A stretch of DNA of 64,000 nucleotides from Metarhizobium sp964253915. GTDB taxonomy: Bacteria > Pseudomonadota > Alphaproteobacteria > Rhizobiales > Rhizobiaceae. The position numbers and the translations under genes were made by a program. The notes beneath the pieces were generated by a model. That model saw only the letters and a list, made by a program, of their open reading frames with translations, was not told the DNA's origin and made no database searches. Where the stretch lies: the NCBI RefSeq assembly GCF_964253915.1, contig NZ_CAXUSG020000003.1, positions 397,164 to 461,163 on the forward strand, read 5' to 3'. Shown in pieces: positions 25,701 through 34,557 of this stretch; position 1 is the first letter of the stretch, and each line of letters starts with the position of its first letter.

Positions 25701-26307
25701 CGGATTCGTCGGCCAGTTCCAGCACCTGCGCAAAGGCTTCCGCCAGCCGTGCGTCGCCCTCCGTGGACGTCGCTGTCAAAAGCGAGCGGCGCGCATCGGC
25801 AAGAAGCGTGGCGGCGGCACGGTCGTCGAGCACCGAAAAATGCCCGGCGACATTGGCCTCCAGCGGAAACTGGTGCAGCAGCGCCTCGCAGAAGGCGTGG
25901 ATGGTCTGGATCTTCAAGCCGCCCGGCGTTTCCAGCGCCTTGGCGAACAGCCGTCGGGCCTCCGCCAGCTTGAAGATATCGGCGGGTTCGCCCTCGATGG
26001 TCTCGATCCGCTTGCGCAGCTCCTCGTCCGGCAGGATCGCCCATTCCGACAGCCGCTGGAAGACGCGGTTCGACATTTCCGATGCCGCCGCCTTGGTATA
26101 GGTCAGGCAGAGGATCGAGGAGGGGCGCGAGCCGGCGAGCAGAAGCCGGATGACCCGCTGTGTCAGCACATGCGTCTTGCCGGAACCGGCATTGGCCGAC
26201 ACCCAGGCGGAGCGGGCGGGATCGGAGGCGACCGCCTGCTGCACGGTCGTCCAGCTGATCCAGGTCAGCGGATCGTCGCCTTCCGGCAGGGGTGCGGTGT
26301 CACTCAT
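22756..26307 (-). CDS. addA: AddA helicase-nuclease subunit (alphaproteobacterial type)
   Basis: An 1183-residue UvrD-like helicase and nuclease that, with AddB, processes double-strand breaks for recombination. Helicase motifs in order: SANAGSGKTHVL (about 37-48), LTYTKAAASEM, TIHAFC, LVDEAQDTSPVQW, VGDEKQSIYSFQGA, the LSFRST block, VHAAKGLEAPIV and YVAMTRAADRL. The C-terminal RecB-type nuclease shows GRMDRL ... LVDFKTNR. ATG 26307 overlaps the addB stop by 8 nt, so the subunits are coupled and made in equal amounts. No RecBCD genes are present here. Confidence 0.95.
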   Translation of the reverse strand: MSDTAPLPEGDDPLTWISWTTVQQAVASDPARSAWVSANAGSGKTHVLTQRVIRLLLAGSRPSSILCLTYTKAAASEMSNRVFQRLSEWAILPDEELRKRIETIEGEPADIFKLAEARRLFAKALETPGGLKIQTIHAFCEALLHQFPLEANVAGHFSVLDDRAAATLLADARRSLLTATSTEGDARLAEAFAQVLELADESGLETLLGDIVANRNAIRHFINAAAEIGSVEDVLRTRLGIAPGETEAAVIARYWPLPELFGPQLDTYLRLADEKGGVKVQDVAQGLRRAAAESDPRLRAQMLEGIFLTQKGEAKADTSLIAKAMKDAAPGLVDALTAVRLHILACRDRLRLLRMFEATRAALVLAERLNSDYDDLKKVRSQLDFEDLIDRAATLLTRSGVSPWVHYKLDQGIDHILVDEAQDTSPVQWSVIQSLAEDFFSGQSARVARRTLFAVGDEKQSIYSFQGARPERFSQESEETARRVRLSGQGFSPVRLPLSFRSTADVLAAVDQVFSLDGNARGLSARGDPVVHRSSRIGHAGAVDVWDMVAPEPAAAEEDWTAPFDATPESAPAAILAGRIAHVLSSLVGKETIIEGGAERLIEAGDILVLVRKRDSFVNALTRALKRRNNIPVAGADRLRLTNHIAIQDLLALGRFMLLPADDLSLSALLKSPLFDLSEEDVFEIAALRQTEDSVWHHLQQLAAEGNPRLQVVVERLATFLRMARELSVHDFYARVLGSQGGRRKFLARLGTEVSDILDEFLTFALDHERSGLPGLQSFISTLELEAPEVKREQDKGRNEVRIMTVHAAKGLEAPIVFLVDGGSKAFTHTHLPKFRLLTSEESTVPLPVWVPVSGLGNALTDADTARIQGLAEEEYRRLLYVAMTRAADRLIVCGYRGVRDNPDTWHKMIAAALAQHETFCKPASFSGPDGEWGGFSWRVPSISRQIERKQRDTVENNAQDLPTALGQALPPQKYLPRPLSPSGAGLIVDDEADDLLVASALFSDKARGDRSLERGKLTHRMLQILPDMPEPDREAAAIRYLERAARFWPAAERQGLAHSVLSVLSHPELAAVFSSAARAEVAVMGTVRINDQDYAVSGRMDRLAVEGDRVILVDFKTNRVPPVSAAAVSLSHKAQLAIYREILKPLYPDKQFDCVLVYTETASLIRLSPEVLDASLAALKTK

Positions 26308-29300
26308 CGCCGCCCGGTTCCTCGTTTTCCGCCGTCGACCATTCGGCAACACGGGCAAGGTGGTCGTAGTCGCCGCCAAAGTCCTGTTCGCTCATCGGGA
26401 TCAGCCGCGAGGCAAACCCCTTTTCGCCGCTTTGCAGCAATTGGACGAATTTTATGAACTGATCCATGGATTCTTCGGCGAGATCGATGGCCGATTTTTT
26501 CTTGCTTGGGTCACCACGGCCGGAAAGCTCGTTGTTGACCGTTTCGGCGTTAAAACGATCACCCGGCCGCAGCCGGACGTAGATCAGTTTTTCCGGTTCG
26601 ATCGCTCCAACCTTGTGGAAGGCGCCGGCGCGAAGGGCGGCTGCTTCCAGCGCCAGCTGCGGATCAAGCAGCGCGCGCGCCTGCGACGGCGAGGGGTTGT
26701 AGCCGGTCTTGTAATCGATGATGTCGGCGCTTTGCGGGCCGGTGATGTCGATGCGATCGGCAACACCGGTGAGCCGGATACCGATTTCGCCGATTTCCCA
26801 GCCGGCGGCAATTTCCGTGTGCGTCTTCTGGATCTCGCCCTGGCGATCCTGCTCCCAGCGCAGGAAGGCCCGGGCCACCTCGCGAAAACGCGGCCGCCAG
26901 ACAGTGTCGATATGGGCCGGCAACTGCTCGGCGTCGAACAGCTCGTTGAGGATATTTTCCATCGCGGCTGCCGCTGCCGGCGTCCCCGCCCGGTGTTTTT
27001 CCCGCGTGAACCGGTCGATGATCCGGTGATACAGCGTGCCGCGTTCGGAAGCGCCGGGATCGCGATTGAAGGGATCGACGGGATCGAGCCGCAGCACGTT
27101 GCGGGCATAGATCGAATAGGGATCACGCCGCAGCCGCCCGACCTGGCTGAAGGAATATTTGCGTGGCTGCAGCGAAAGCGGCGGCCGGGGTTCGGGGCGC
27201 CGTGCGCCTTCCTGGTTTTCGCCGCCGTCAAGCAGGCCGGCCCATTGACGGTAGCGGTCGCCGCGCCGCTTCAGCGTTTCGCCGAACGGCTTTCCGCACA
27301 GGGCCAGAAGCCGCTGCAGCCAGCGCGAGGCAACGGTCGGCGTCGCCCCCTGGCGCAGCGCGCGGGAATAGATCAGGCGTCGCGTGCCGTTCGCCATCTC
27401 GAAATCGTGGGCGAGCTGGCCGATGCGCTGCTCCGGCGGCTGCAGGCCGATTTCTGTCTTCATGGTGCGGGAGATGAAAGGGTTGTTCGAGGTCTGGTCC
27501 GGCCAGGAGCCTTCGTTGAGGCCGCCGAGCACCAGGGTATCGACGCTCTGCAGCCGCGCTTCCAGCGTTCCGAAGATGAAGACGCGCGGATGGCTCATCG
27601 CCCGCGGTTTCACCGCCTGGCCGGTGGTGAAGGCGGCCATGATGTCGATCCATTGCGGCCCGTCCGCTTCGATCTGACCGTCGGTCTCGATGATGCTCTT
27701 GATGAGATCGGCAAGGGCCGCACCCGCTTCGCCCGACCACAGCGCGGCCAGGTCGCCGCGTTCGTCGATGGCGACCGCCTCCAGGGCGCGGCCGGTGCGT
27801 TCGGCCCATTCGGTCAGCGTATAGGTCGTCGTCAATCCACGTCCGTCGCGGCGGCGGCGCACAAGGGCCGAGGCGAGCGGTTCGGTCGCCGCGGCGATCC
27901 GGGCGGCCAAAGCGCGGGCTTCCGCTTCGGCATCGGGCCCGAGCGAAAGGCGCCATTGCGGCGCGTGCCGGTCGTCCGCCTGTTCGATAAGGCGCTTTTC
28001 CAGAAGCGGGCCGAGTTCGCTGATATCGACCTCGCTGACACCGCCGCGCAGTGCAAGCAGTTCCAGCGCATCGACGGCTGCCGCAAGCCGGTCGCGGCTG
28101 AGACCGAAACGGGCGAGGGGATGTTTGAGAAGCGAAACGATCGCGACGGGATCGCCGGGCCGCAGCGTCGCCTCCAGCATCAGTTGCAGCAGCGTGCCCT
28201 GATGCGTGGCCGAAAGCGGCGTGCCGGCGGAATCGTCGGCAGTGATGCCGAAGCGGGCAAGTTCCGCCGTCACCCGCCGGGCAAGCGCGCGGTCCGGCGT
28301 GATCAGCGCGGCCTGCGAGGGGCCGTTGGCACCGGGTTCTTCCAGCGCCAGCCGCAGCGCGATGGCGATGGCCGTTGCTTCTTCGCGTTCGTTGGAAGCT
28401 TCGATCAGCGCGACATCGCGGAAGGCGGCTTCGAGCGCTGTCGCCTCGTTTGTTGCCTGCCAGGCGCTCCAGCGGTCGGTGGCGCGGGCCGGAACCATGG
28501 CTTGTGACAGGGTTTTGGCCCGCAACGCCATGTCCGGTTCGGCGTGACCGAGCGGGCGGACATCGTCACGCGTCAGGCCCAGCCGCTTGAGCAGATGAAA
28601 CAGCCCGTGTTGCGGATGGCTGCAGGTGGCGGGATCGCTGCGTTCGCCGGGTGCAAGCTCCGGGTTCACCAGCCGCCATTCGTCTTCCGGCATGGAGAGG
28701 TCGAGGCCGGGCAAAACGATGACGCCGTCGCGCATATTGGAAACGGCAAGGATCAGGTCCGCTGCTGCCGGAATGGACCCCGTCGATCCGGCGATGATCA
28801 CCGGTCCCGTTGCCTGGAAGTTCGAGAGCCGGTGCGCTTCGGCGCGCAGCAGGGCGTTGCGATGCCGGACGGATGAGGAGCGGTCGAGTTCGGCCAGCCG
28901 CGCCGGCCAGAAGGCGCTGGCGATCTTCAGGAATTCCGTGGTGAGCTGCCACCAGAGCGCATGATCCTGCGCTTCCAGCTTTTCGAGATCGTCCCAATCG
29001 CGCTCTTCCGTCTCCAGCGAATCGATGAGGTCGGAGAGGTCGCGGGCAAGCCAGATGGCATCGGCCGGGCTTGCCGGCGCCACCAGCGGCGAATCGGAAT
29101 GGATGTCGCGGACGATCTGCGGCAGGCGGTTGCGCCAGGCGAGAATGAGCCGCGCCAGTTCGAGAAGCCGCGCCGTGCTTGGCAGCGGCTGGGCCAGGTC
29201 CAAAATAGCCGGCGAATCGATATCGAAGTAACCGCTGTCGTCATCGGTTTCGCCGAGCGGGCGAATGACCGGCAGGATGGCGGACTGGCCGCCGAGCAGG

Positions 29301-29500
29301 TCGACGAATTCCGACCGCAACACGCGGGCGGCACGCCGTGTCGGCAGGAAGATCGTAACCTTGGCCAGCGAGAGCGGATCGGCCGGGTCGTGGCGGAACC
29401 GATCCGTCAACCGGCCATCGCAGAGCGCGGCGGCCAGCGTTTTCAGGAAAGGCAGCCCGGGCGGAATGGTCCAGACGGTCTTTTGGCGCGTCTCCGCCAT
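26300..29500 (-). CDS. addB: AddB nuclease subunit (alphaproteobacterial type)
   Basis: A 1066-residue partner of AddA. The N-terminal region has a helicase-like but degenerate P-loop segment (VTIFLPTRRAARVL), the middle contains the AddB-specific PDTRL-type blocks, and the C-terminal nuclease carries GVADRID ... IIDYKTGYNPS, the GxxDRID and DYKTG motifs of the RecB nuclease. The alphaproteobacterial AddB is much shorter and more divergent than the Bacillus form. It starts 3 nt after murU ends on this strand, so it is part of the divL-tsaE/amgK-murU-addB-addA cluster. Confidence 0.92.
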   Translation of the reverse strand: MAETRQKTVWTIPPGLPFLKTLAAALCDGRLTDRFRHDPADPLSLAKVTIFLPTRRAARVLRSEFVDLLGGQSAILPVIRPLGETDDDSGYFDIDSPAILDLAQPLPSTARLLELARLILAWRNRLPQIVRDIHSDSPLVAPASPADAIWLARDLSDLIDSLETEERDWDDLEKLEAQDHALWWQLTTEFLKIASAFWPARLAELDRSSSVRHRNALLRAEAHRLSNFQATGPVIIAGSTGSIPAAADLILAVSNMRDGVIVLPGLDLSMPEDEWRLVNPELAPGERSDPATCSHPQHGLFHLLKRLGLTRDDVRPLGHAEPDMALRAKTLSQAMVPARATDRWSAWQATNEATALEAAFRDVALIEASNEREEATAIAIALRLALEEPGANGPSQAALITPDRALARRVTAELARFGITADDSAGTPLSATHQGTLLQLMLEATLRPGDPVAIVSLLKHPLARFGLSRDRLAAAVDALELLALRGGVSEVDISELGPLLEKRLIEQADDRHAPQWRLSLGPDAEAEARALAARIAAATEPLASALVRRRRDGRGLTTTYTLTEWAERTGRALEAVAIDERGDLAALWSGEAGAALADLIKSIIETDGQIEADGPQWIDIMAAFTTGQAVKPRAMSHPRVFIFGTLEARLQSVDTLVLGGLNEGSWPDQTSNNPFISRTMKTEIGLQPPEQRIGQLAHDFEMANGTRRLIYSRALRQGATPTVASRWLQRLLALCGKPFGETLKRRGDRYRQWAGLLDGGENQEGARRPEPRPPLSLQPRKYSFSQVGRLRRDPYSIYARNVLRLDPVDPFNRDPGASERGTLYHRIIDRFTREKHRAGTPAAAAAMENILNELFDAEQLPAHIDTVWRPRFREVARAFLRWEQDRQGEIQKTHTEIAAGWEIGEIGIRLTGVADRIDITGPQSADIIDYKTGYNPSPSQARALLDPQLALEAAALRAGAFHKVGAIEPEKLIYVRLRPGDRFNAETVNNELSGRGDPSKKKSAIDLAEESMDQFIKFVQLLQSGEKGFASRLIPMSEQDFGGDYDHLARVAEWSTAENEEPGGDE

Positions 29501-29503
29501 GGT

Positions 29504-30232
29504 TCAGACGGGCTCCCGCAGGCGGGCCAGCGTTTCTTCCGCAGCATTGATCGCATCGGGCGTGCCGACGGTCAGCCAGTGGCCGTGCATCATCAGCCCG
29601 TAAAGCCGGCCGCTGGCGATCGCCTTGTCGAAATAGATGTTGAGGTTGAAGGCATCCTCCGGCGCATCGTCGAGCAAGGAGGGCAGCATGGCGATGGCAC
29701 CGGCATAGACCACCGGCTGCGGGTCGCCCTCGCGGTACCGCGTCAGCCGACCGTCATCGGCGAGGCTGAAATCCTTCTTGCCGTTATGCCCGGTGGTATC
29801 CTCCAACCGGACGCAGAGCAGCGCCATGTCCATGCGGTCGGAGTCGAAAAAATCGGCCAGCGCCTGCAGGTTCGTCTTCTCGGCGGGTGGCTCGACCCAG
29901 AAGAGATCGGCATTCATGACGAGAAGCGGTTGCCGGTCGAGGAGGCGGATGCCCTTTGCCAATCCACCGCCGGAATTCATCAGCCGGTCGCGCTCGTCGG
30001 AAACGATGACCTGCAGCCGGCTGTATTGCCCGAGATGGGCGAGCATCTGGTCGGCATGGTGATGGACATTGACCACGGCCCGTTCGACGCCGGCATCGGC
30101 GAGGGCATCGAGGGCATAATCGATCATCGGCTTGCCGGCGATCTTCACCAGCGGCTTCGGGATCGTGTCGGTGATCGGGCGCAAGCGGGTTCCAAGCCCC
30201 GCGGCCAGCACCATGGCATTGGTCATCGTCAT
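29504..30232 (-). CDS. murU: N-acetylmuramate alpha-1-phosphate uridylyltransferase (MurU-like)
   Basis: A 242-residue nucleotidyltransferase with N-terminal LAAGLGTRLRPITDTIPKPL, a classic sugar-1-phosphate binding and metal motif. MurU makes UDP-MurNAc from MurNAc-1-phosphate, the second step of the AmgK-MurU peptidoglycan recycling route known in Pseudomonas. The role is inferred from the adjacent AmgK-like domain gene, whose stop is 13 nt before the murU start. Start ATG 30232 (MTMTNAM) is used; ATG 30226 is an alternative. Its stop is 3 nt before addB. Confidence 0.83.
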   Translation of the reverse strand: MTMTNAMVLAAGLGTRLRPITDTIPKPLVKIAGKPMIDYALDALADAGVERAVVNVHHHADQMLAHLGQYSRLQVIVSDERDRLMNSGGGLAKGIRLLDRQPLLVMNADLFWVEPPAEKTNLQALADFFDSDRMDMALLCVRLEDTTGHNGKKDFSLADDGRLTRYREGDPQPVVYAGAIAMLPSLLDDAPEDAFNLNIYFDKAIASGRLYGLMMHGHWLTVGTPDAINAAEETLARLREPV

Positions 30233-30245
30233 CTGAAACGGGCGC

Positions 30246-31760
30246 CTATGATTCGGGTCCGCCTATTCCAACTGCCGCGCACCAATCGCGCAAGGGGGCA
30301 AGGTCAGGATGTTCGAGCGCCGTCGCCAGATAGACGAGCGTGCGCGGCATGTGCTTCATGTAGCCGGCTTTGCCGTCACGCTGCATCAGCCGCACCCACA
30401 GGCCGGCGAGCTTGCAATTGCGCTGCGCCGCCATGATCGACCAGGCGGCAAGAAAACCGTCCTCGTCGAAACCGCCCTGTGCCCGCCGGGCGGCAAGATA
30501 GGTTTCCATCAGTTGTCGGCGCAATTCGGGGGAAATGGTGACGCGTGCATCCTGGACCAGCGAAGCGACGTCATAGGCCGTCGGCCCGATCATCGCATCC
30601 TGGAAATCGATGAGGCCGATGCGCCGCACGCCATGTTCGAAAGGTCGCCAGATGATGTTCGGCGAATGGAAATCACGCAACAGCAGGTTTTTCTCCGCCC
30701 GTTCCAGGCGGTCGACCAGATCGTCCCAGATGGCGCCGTAGCTTTCGCGCTCGGCTTCCGTTGCCGGGGTGCCGCGTTTCCAGGGCAGGTGCCAGTCGAT
30801 CAGCAGCCGTGCTTCCATCTTGATGGCGGTGCGGTCGAAATCGGGGATGTGGTGCGTATGGTCGGCCGTGACGGCAATGTCGCGCAACACCGGCTTTTCA
30901 TGCAGGGCGGCAAGAAAACGGGCGCTTTCGACATAACGCTCGGCAATCGGCCGGCCATCGTCGTCGAGCACACAGTCGGTGCCGAGATCTTCAAGCAGCA
31001 GGATGCCTTGATCGTAGTCCGTAGCAAGGATGTCGGGTGCGGCAAATCCGCGTTCGCGCAGGGCGTGGGCCAGGGCCACGAACGGATAGGCGTTTTCGGC
31101 GATATGCGCCACTTTCGGATACGGCTTGCCGTCAAGCACGGCGGGGCCTTCCGGCTGGCGCGGCCAATCCATGAGGATCAGCCGCTTGTCGTCATCGAGT
31201 GGCAGATATTCATAGGCCCGCACCGAAGCGTCGCCGGTCAGATACCGCCGCTTTGCCGTTCCCAGACCTTGGCGTCTCAAGAAATCGCGGATGGCGAAAA
31301 CCCGTTCGATCCGCTGCCGCTGCGGCGCGCTGGCCATGATCGTCGCTCGCCGGCCGTCGCCCTCGTGTTCGAGCACCAGGCGGATGCGGTTTTGCGGCAG
31401 TTCGCTTTCGGCCATTTCCGGCCATTCCACCAGGCAGATGCCGGTGTTCAGCGCCTCCTCGAAACCGAGTTCGTCAAGCTCGGAGGGATCGGCCAGGCGG
31501 TAGAAATCGAAATGTGCCACCGGGATCCGCAGATCGTAGGCCTGCACCAGCGTAAAAGTCGGGCTCGGTACTTCAAGATCGGCATCGTCGGCCATGGCGC
31601 GCAGGAAGGCGCGCGCCAGCGTCGACTTGCCGGCGCCGAGGTCGCCGGTCAGGGCCAGGCAATCGCCGATCCGCAATGCCAGTGCCAGGTCCTCGCCGAG
31701 CCGGATGGTGTCGGCCTCGTCTGCAAGCGTCACCGTCAGGCTCGTTGGGGAAAGGCTCAT
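30246..31760 (-). CDS. tsaE: Fusion of TsaE (t6A ATPase) and AmgK-like sugar kinase
   Basis: A 504-residue two-domain protein. Residues 1-155 are TsaE: Walker A GDLGAGKSTLAR at 39-50, SPTFTLVQAY at 66-75, HFDFYRL at 83-89 and VEWPE at 111-115; TsaE is the ATPase of the TsaBDE complex for tRNA t6A modification. Residues 165-504 are an APH-like kinase with LLRDFHSPNII (catalytic Asp363) and LIDFQDAMIGP (metal Asp385), matching AmgK, which phosphorylates N-acetylmuramate and GlcNAc at C1. No internal start or ribosome site is obvious between domains. Start ATG 31760 overlaps the divL stop (ATGA). Confidence 0.9.
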   Translation of the reverse strand: MSLSPTSLTVTLADEADTIRLGEDLALALRIGDCLALTGDLGAGKSTLARAFLRAMADDADLEVPSPTFTLVQAYDLRIPVAHFDFYRLADPSELDELGFEEALNTGICLVEWPEMAESELPQNRIRLVLEHEGDGRRATIMASAPQRQRIERVFAIRDFLRRQGLGTAKRRYLTGDASVRAYEYLPLDDDKRLILMDWPRQPEGPAVLDGKPYPKVAHIAENAYPFVALAHALRERGFAAPDILATDYDQGILLLEDLGTDCVLDDDGRPIAERYVESARFLAALHEKPVLRDIAVTADHTHHIPDFDRTAIKMEARLLIDWHLPWKRGTPATEAERESYGAIWDDLVDRLERAEKNLLLRDFHSPNIIWRPFEHGVRRIGLIDFQDAMIGPTAYDVASLVQDARVTISPELRRQLMETYLAARRAQGGFDEDGFLAAWSIMAAQRNCKLAGLWVRLMQRDGKAGYMKHMPRTLVYLATALEHPDLAPLRDWCAAVGIGGPES

Positions 31761-34354
31761 TCGGCGGCGACGACCTGCGGCAGTTCGGCCGAAGGGATGC
31801 GGCACAGCACCGTCGTGCCTTCGCCGGGTCGGCTATCGATCATCACCTTGCCGCCGTGCAGGCTAACGAAGCTTTCGACGATGGAAAGGCCGAGACCGGC
31901 GCCGCTGCGCTTGCCACCCTTGCCGCTGGCGGCAAAACGGTCGAACACGGAGTTCAGCAGTTCTTCGGGAATGCCCGGTCCCTTGTCGGCGACGGAGAAG
32001 ACGAAATCTGCATCTTCGCGCCAGCATTTCAGCGCCACGACCGAGCCTTCCGGCGCAAAATTGGCGGCATTGGTGAGGATTTTCAGCAGGATCTGCTTCA
32101 GGCGCTGCTGGTCAGCCACCACGGTGCCGAGATTGGCCGGCGCGGTGATTTCCAGCGTCACATTGCTTTCCTGCAGCCGGTCGGCAATCTGGATCGAGAT
32201 GTCGTCGAGCAGGTCGTCGAGCGAAATTTCCGAAAAATTCAGCTGCATGATGCCGGCATCGACGGTGGCGAGATCGAGGATATCGTTGACGATGGTCAGC
32301 AGGACTGCCGAGGACGTCGAGATATGATCGATATATTCCGCCTGCCGATCGTTGAGTTCGCCGATGCCGGGTGTCTTCAACAGATCGGTGAAGCCGATGA
32401 TGTTGGTCAGCGGCGAGCGCAGCTCGTAGGACACGTGCTGGACGAAATCGTTCTTCAGCGCGTCTGCCTTGCGCAGCGCCTCGTTCTTTTCCGTCAGTGC
32501 CCGTTCGGCGCGGACGCTGTCGGTCATGTTGACGAAGGTCAGCATGGTCTGGGCGTTCGGCAGCGGGATCACGGCATAATCGAGCACCAGTCCGGTGCGC
32601 AGTTCCAGCGTTCCTTGCGACGAGGGGCGCTCGTCGTCAAAACTGGTGATCATCTGGCCGAAGCGGCGCCAGCCGTCCGGCTGGTCGTAGGCGACGGCGC
32701 AGGCGGTTTCCAGCCCGCGAATATGGGTGCCGGGCTTGGCTTCCGTTTCGGAAATGCCCCAGAGCGCCCGGAAGGCCGGGTTGGACAGACGCATGCGCCC
32801 GTCCGGGCCGAACACGGCGACACCTTCGGACAGATGGTCGATGGTTTCGCCCTGGACCTTGACCAGCGTGTTGTAGCGGGTTTCGAGATCCACCTGCTCG
32901 GTGAGGTTTTCGAATACCCAGGTGGCACCCCCTTGCGGATGCGCCGTGGCGAAGACGCGCAGCGTCTGGCCGTTCGGCAGGTGCCAGAGGTCGGTCTTGG
33001 TATCGAGCGCCTGGTAGACGGCAAGCGTGTTTTCTTTCCAGGATTTCCAGCTCAGCTGCTCCGGCAGCTTGTGCGCGGCGCGCAGGCGGTCGAGCAGTTC
33101 GCTGTTATCGGGCTTGGAATCCAGGAACGGAATGTCCAGTTCCCAAAGCTGCTGGAAGGCCTGGTTGTAGAATTGCAGCCGGCGCTCGCCATCGAAGATC
33201 GCCACCGGCGTCGCCAGGTGGTCGAGCGTTTCGGCATGCGCCTTCAGCGTGCGTTTCAGCTCTTCGCGCACCGCCTCGACTTCGGAAACATCAATCGCCA
33301 TGCCGGCCGAACCGTCGGGGCTCTTGATGTCGACGACGTCGAAGAAAGTGCGGTTGCCGTGCACGACGGTGGAAATCTTGTCGTGGAACGGCGATTCCGG
33401 CGTGGCCGAGGCGCGGATGCGCTCGCGGGCGACGGTGCTCAGCAGTTCGCGTTCTTCACGAACCGCCTGATCGGGCGACGTCGCCTCAACGGCTTCACCG
33501 AAGGCTTCGTTGACCCAGGCAAGCTTGCCTTCGCGGTCACGCTGCCAGACGGGCAGGTCGATGGCGTCGAGCAACGTCTGGAAGGTGGACATGGAATGCA
33601 GCAGGCGATCCCGCTCGATCTTCAGTTCGGCGAGCTCGGCCCGCAGATTGTTGAGTGCGATGAAACGCACGAAAGCGCGACCGCCGGAAACCCGGCCCTG
33701 CGCTTCCAGCACTTCCTCGCGCTGGGTCTCAACCACCATGTCAAAGCTCTGGGCATCGCCGCGCAGCTTCTCGATGGCTTTTTCCAGCTCGCCGGCCGAA
33801 TGCGATTTCATCCAGCGGCCGAAGGCGAGGAAGTCGTTGTCCTGCTGCGGCGCACCGGTCTCGGCCGGCAGCTGGCCCAGAAATTCCGGCTGGCCTTCCA
33901 GCGCATCCCAGATGACGATGCGCCGGTTTTTGTCGGCGATCAGCGAATGGTAGCGCGAAATCTTCTGGTTGGCGTCGGAGAGGGCGGTGCGGATTTCCCG
34001 GCTTTCGCTCTCGATGTTGCCCTTCTGGCGGATCAGCCAGACCGCAGACAACAGCACAGCGGAAATCACGCCGATGATGACCGACGAGGTGATCATTTCC
34101 GTTGAGGTGAACAGACGGGCCGTCACGGCCTCTTCGGCTTCCACGCCGGCAAAAGCAGCGCCGGCATATCCCGCCAACGCCGTTCCCGACAGGCAAAAAC
34201 GCCAGAAACGTGCGCGCAGGCTGCGTTTTCCGGTTTGGTTCCGTGCCACTATCCCATTATCGGGCTGCTGAGTGCGGGACCTCTCGTCTGATCCCTTGTT
34301 CTCGCATCCTCGTTCGCCCGTCCCGCCAGACAGGCTGTTTTTCATTACCGTCAT
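31757..34354 (-). CDS. divL: DivL-type atypical histidine kinase with Tyr at the phospho-site
   Basis: An 865-residue membrane-anchored PAS sensor kinase. An N-terminal hydrophobic region is followed by a further membrane helix (TSSVIIGVISAVLLSAVWLI), a coiled-coil, PAS-like repeats, a dimerisation helix and an HATPase domain with DKGPGIP and GAGLGLSI. The H-box reads VSYELRSPLTN: Tyr643 replaces His (codon TAC at 32428-32426). This is the hallmark of DivL, which in Caulobacter and Sinorhizobium signals through CckA to CtrA. The start is uncertain; ATG 34354 is used, with ATGs at 34345 and 34399 also possible. Confidence 0.88.
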   Translation of the reverse strand: MTVMKNSLSGGTGERGCENKGSDERSRTQQPDNGIVARNQTGKRSLRARFWRFCLSGTALAGYAGAAFAGVEAEEAVTARLFTSTEMITSSVIIGVISAVLLSAVWLIRQKGNIESESREIRTALSDANQKISRYHSLIADKNRRIVIWDALEGQPEFLGQLPAETGAPQQDNDFLAFGRWMKSHSAGELEKAIEKLRGDAQSFDMVVETQREEVLEAQGRVSGGRAFVRFIALNNLRAELAELKIERDRLLHSMSTFQTLLDAIDLPVWQRDREGKLAWVNEAFGEAVEATSPDQAVREERELLSTVARERIRASATPESPFHDKISTVVHGNRTFFDVVDIKSPDGSAGMAIDVSEVEAVREELKRTLKAHAETLDHLATPVAIFDGERRLQFYNQAFQQLWELDIPFLDSKPDNSELLDRLRAAHKLPEQLSWKSWKENTLAVYQALDTKTDLWHLPNGQTLRVFATAHPQGGATWVFENLTEQVDLETRYNTLVKVQGETIDHLSEGVAVFGPDGRMRLSNPAFRALWGISETEAKPGTHIRGLETACAVAYDQPDGWRRFGQMITSFDDERPSSQGTLELRTGLVLDYAVIPLPNAQTMLTFVNMTDSVRAERALTEKNEALRKADALKNDFVQHVSYELRSPLTNIIGFTDLLKTPGIGELNDRQAEYIDHISTSSAVLLTIVNDILDLATVDAGIMQLNFSEISLDDLLDDISIQIADRLQESNVTLEITAPANLGTVVADQQRLKQILLKILTNAANFAPEGSVVALKCWREDADFVFSVADKGPGIPEELLNSVFDRFAASGKGGKRSGAGLGLSIVESFVSLHGGKVMIDSRPGEGTTVLCRIPSAELPQVVAAE

Positions 34355-34492
34355 TCCCGGTCTGTCTCCGTCCTTCGTGCCGCATGATCGACAAGACATC
34401 CGATAGTCGCGGCGGCCGGCCTCGTGCCGAAAACCGCGAATCAAGTGCTAAAACAATACTGTTTAAGGGAATTTGCGGGAAGATGGCTGCCC

Positions 34493-34527
34493 AAAAAAGA
34501 AGCCGCCGGCTTTGTCAAGCCGGCGGC
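34493..34527 (-). terminator. Rho-independent terminator for ahcY
   Basis: GCCGCCGGCTT (34502-34512) and AAGCCGGCGGC (34517-34527) form an 11-bp perfect stem around TGTC. On the minus strand it is followed by CTTCTTTTTT, a good U-tract, just after ahcY. Confidence 0.9.
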
Positions 34528-34557
34528 CACCATATGTTGTGGATAAGGAAGTCCCTA

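Noticed and set aside
26150..28507. A 785-codon plus-strand frame over addA and addB
   Set aside because: Antisense to addB, which has intact nuclease motifs. The translation has no recognisable family and strong codon-bias composition.
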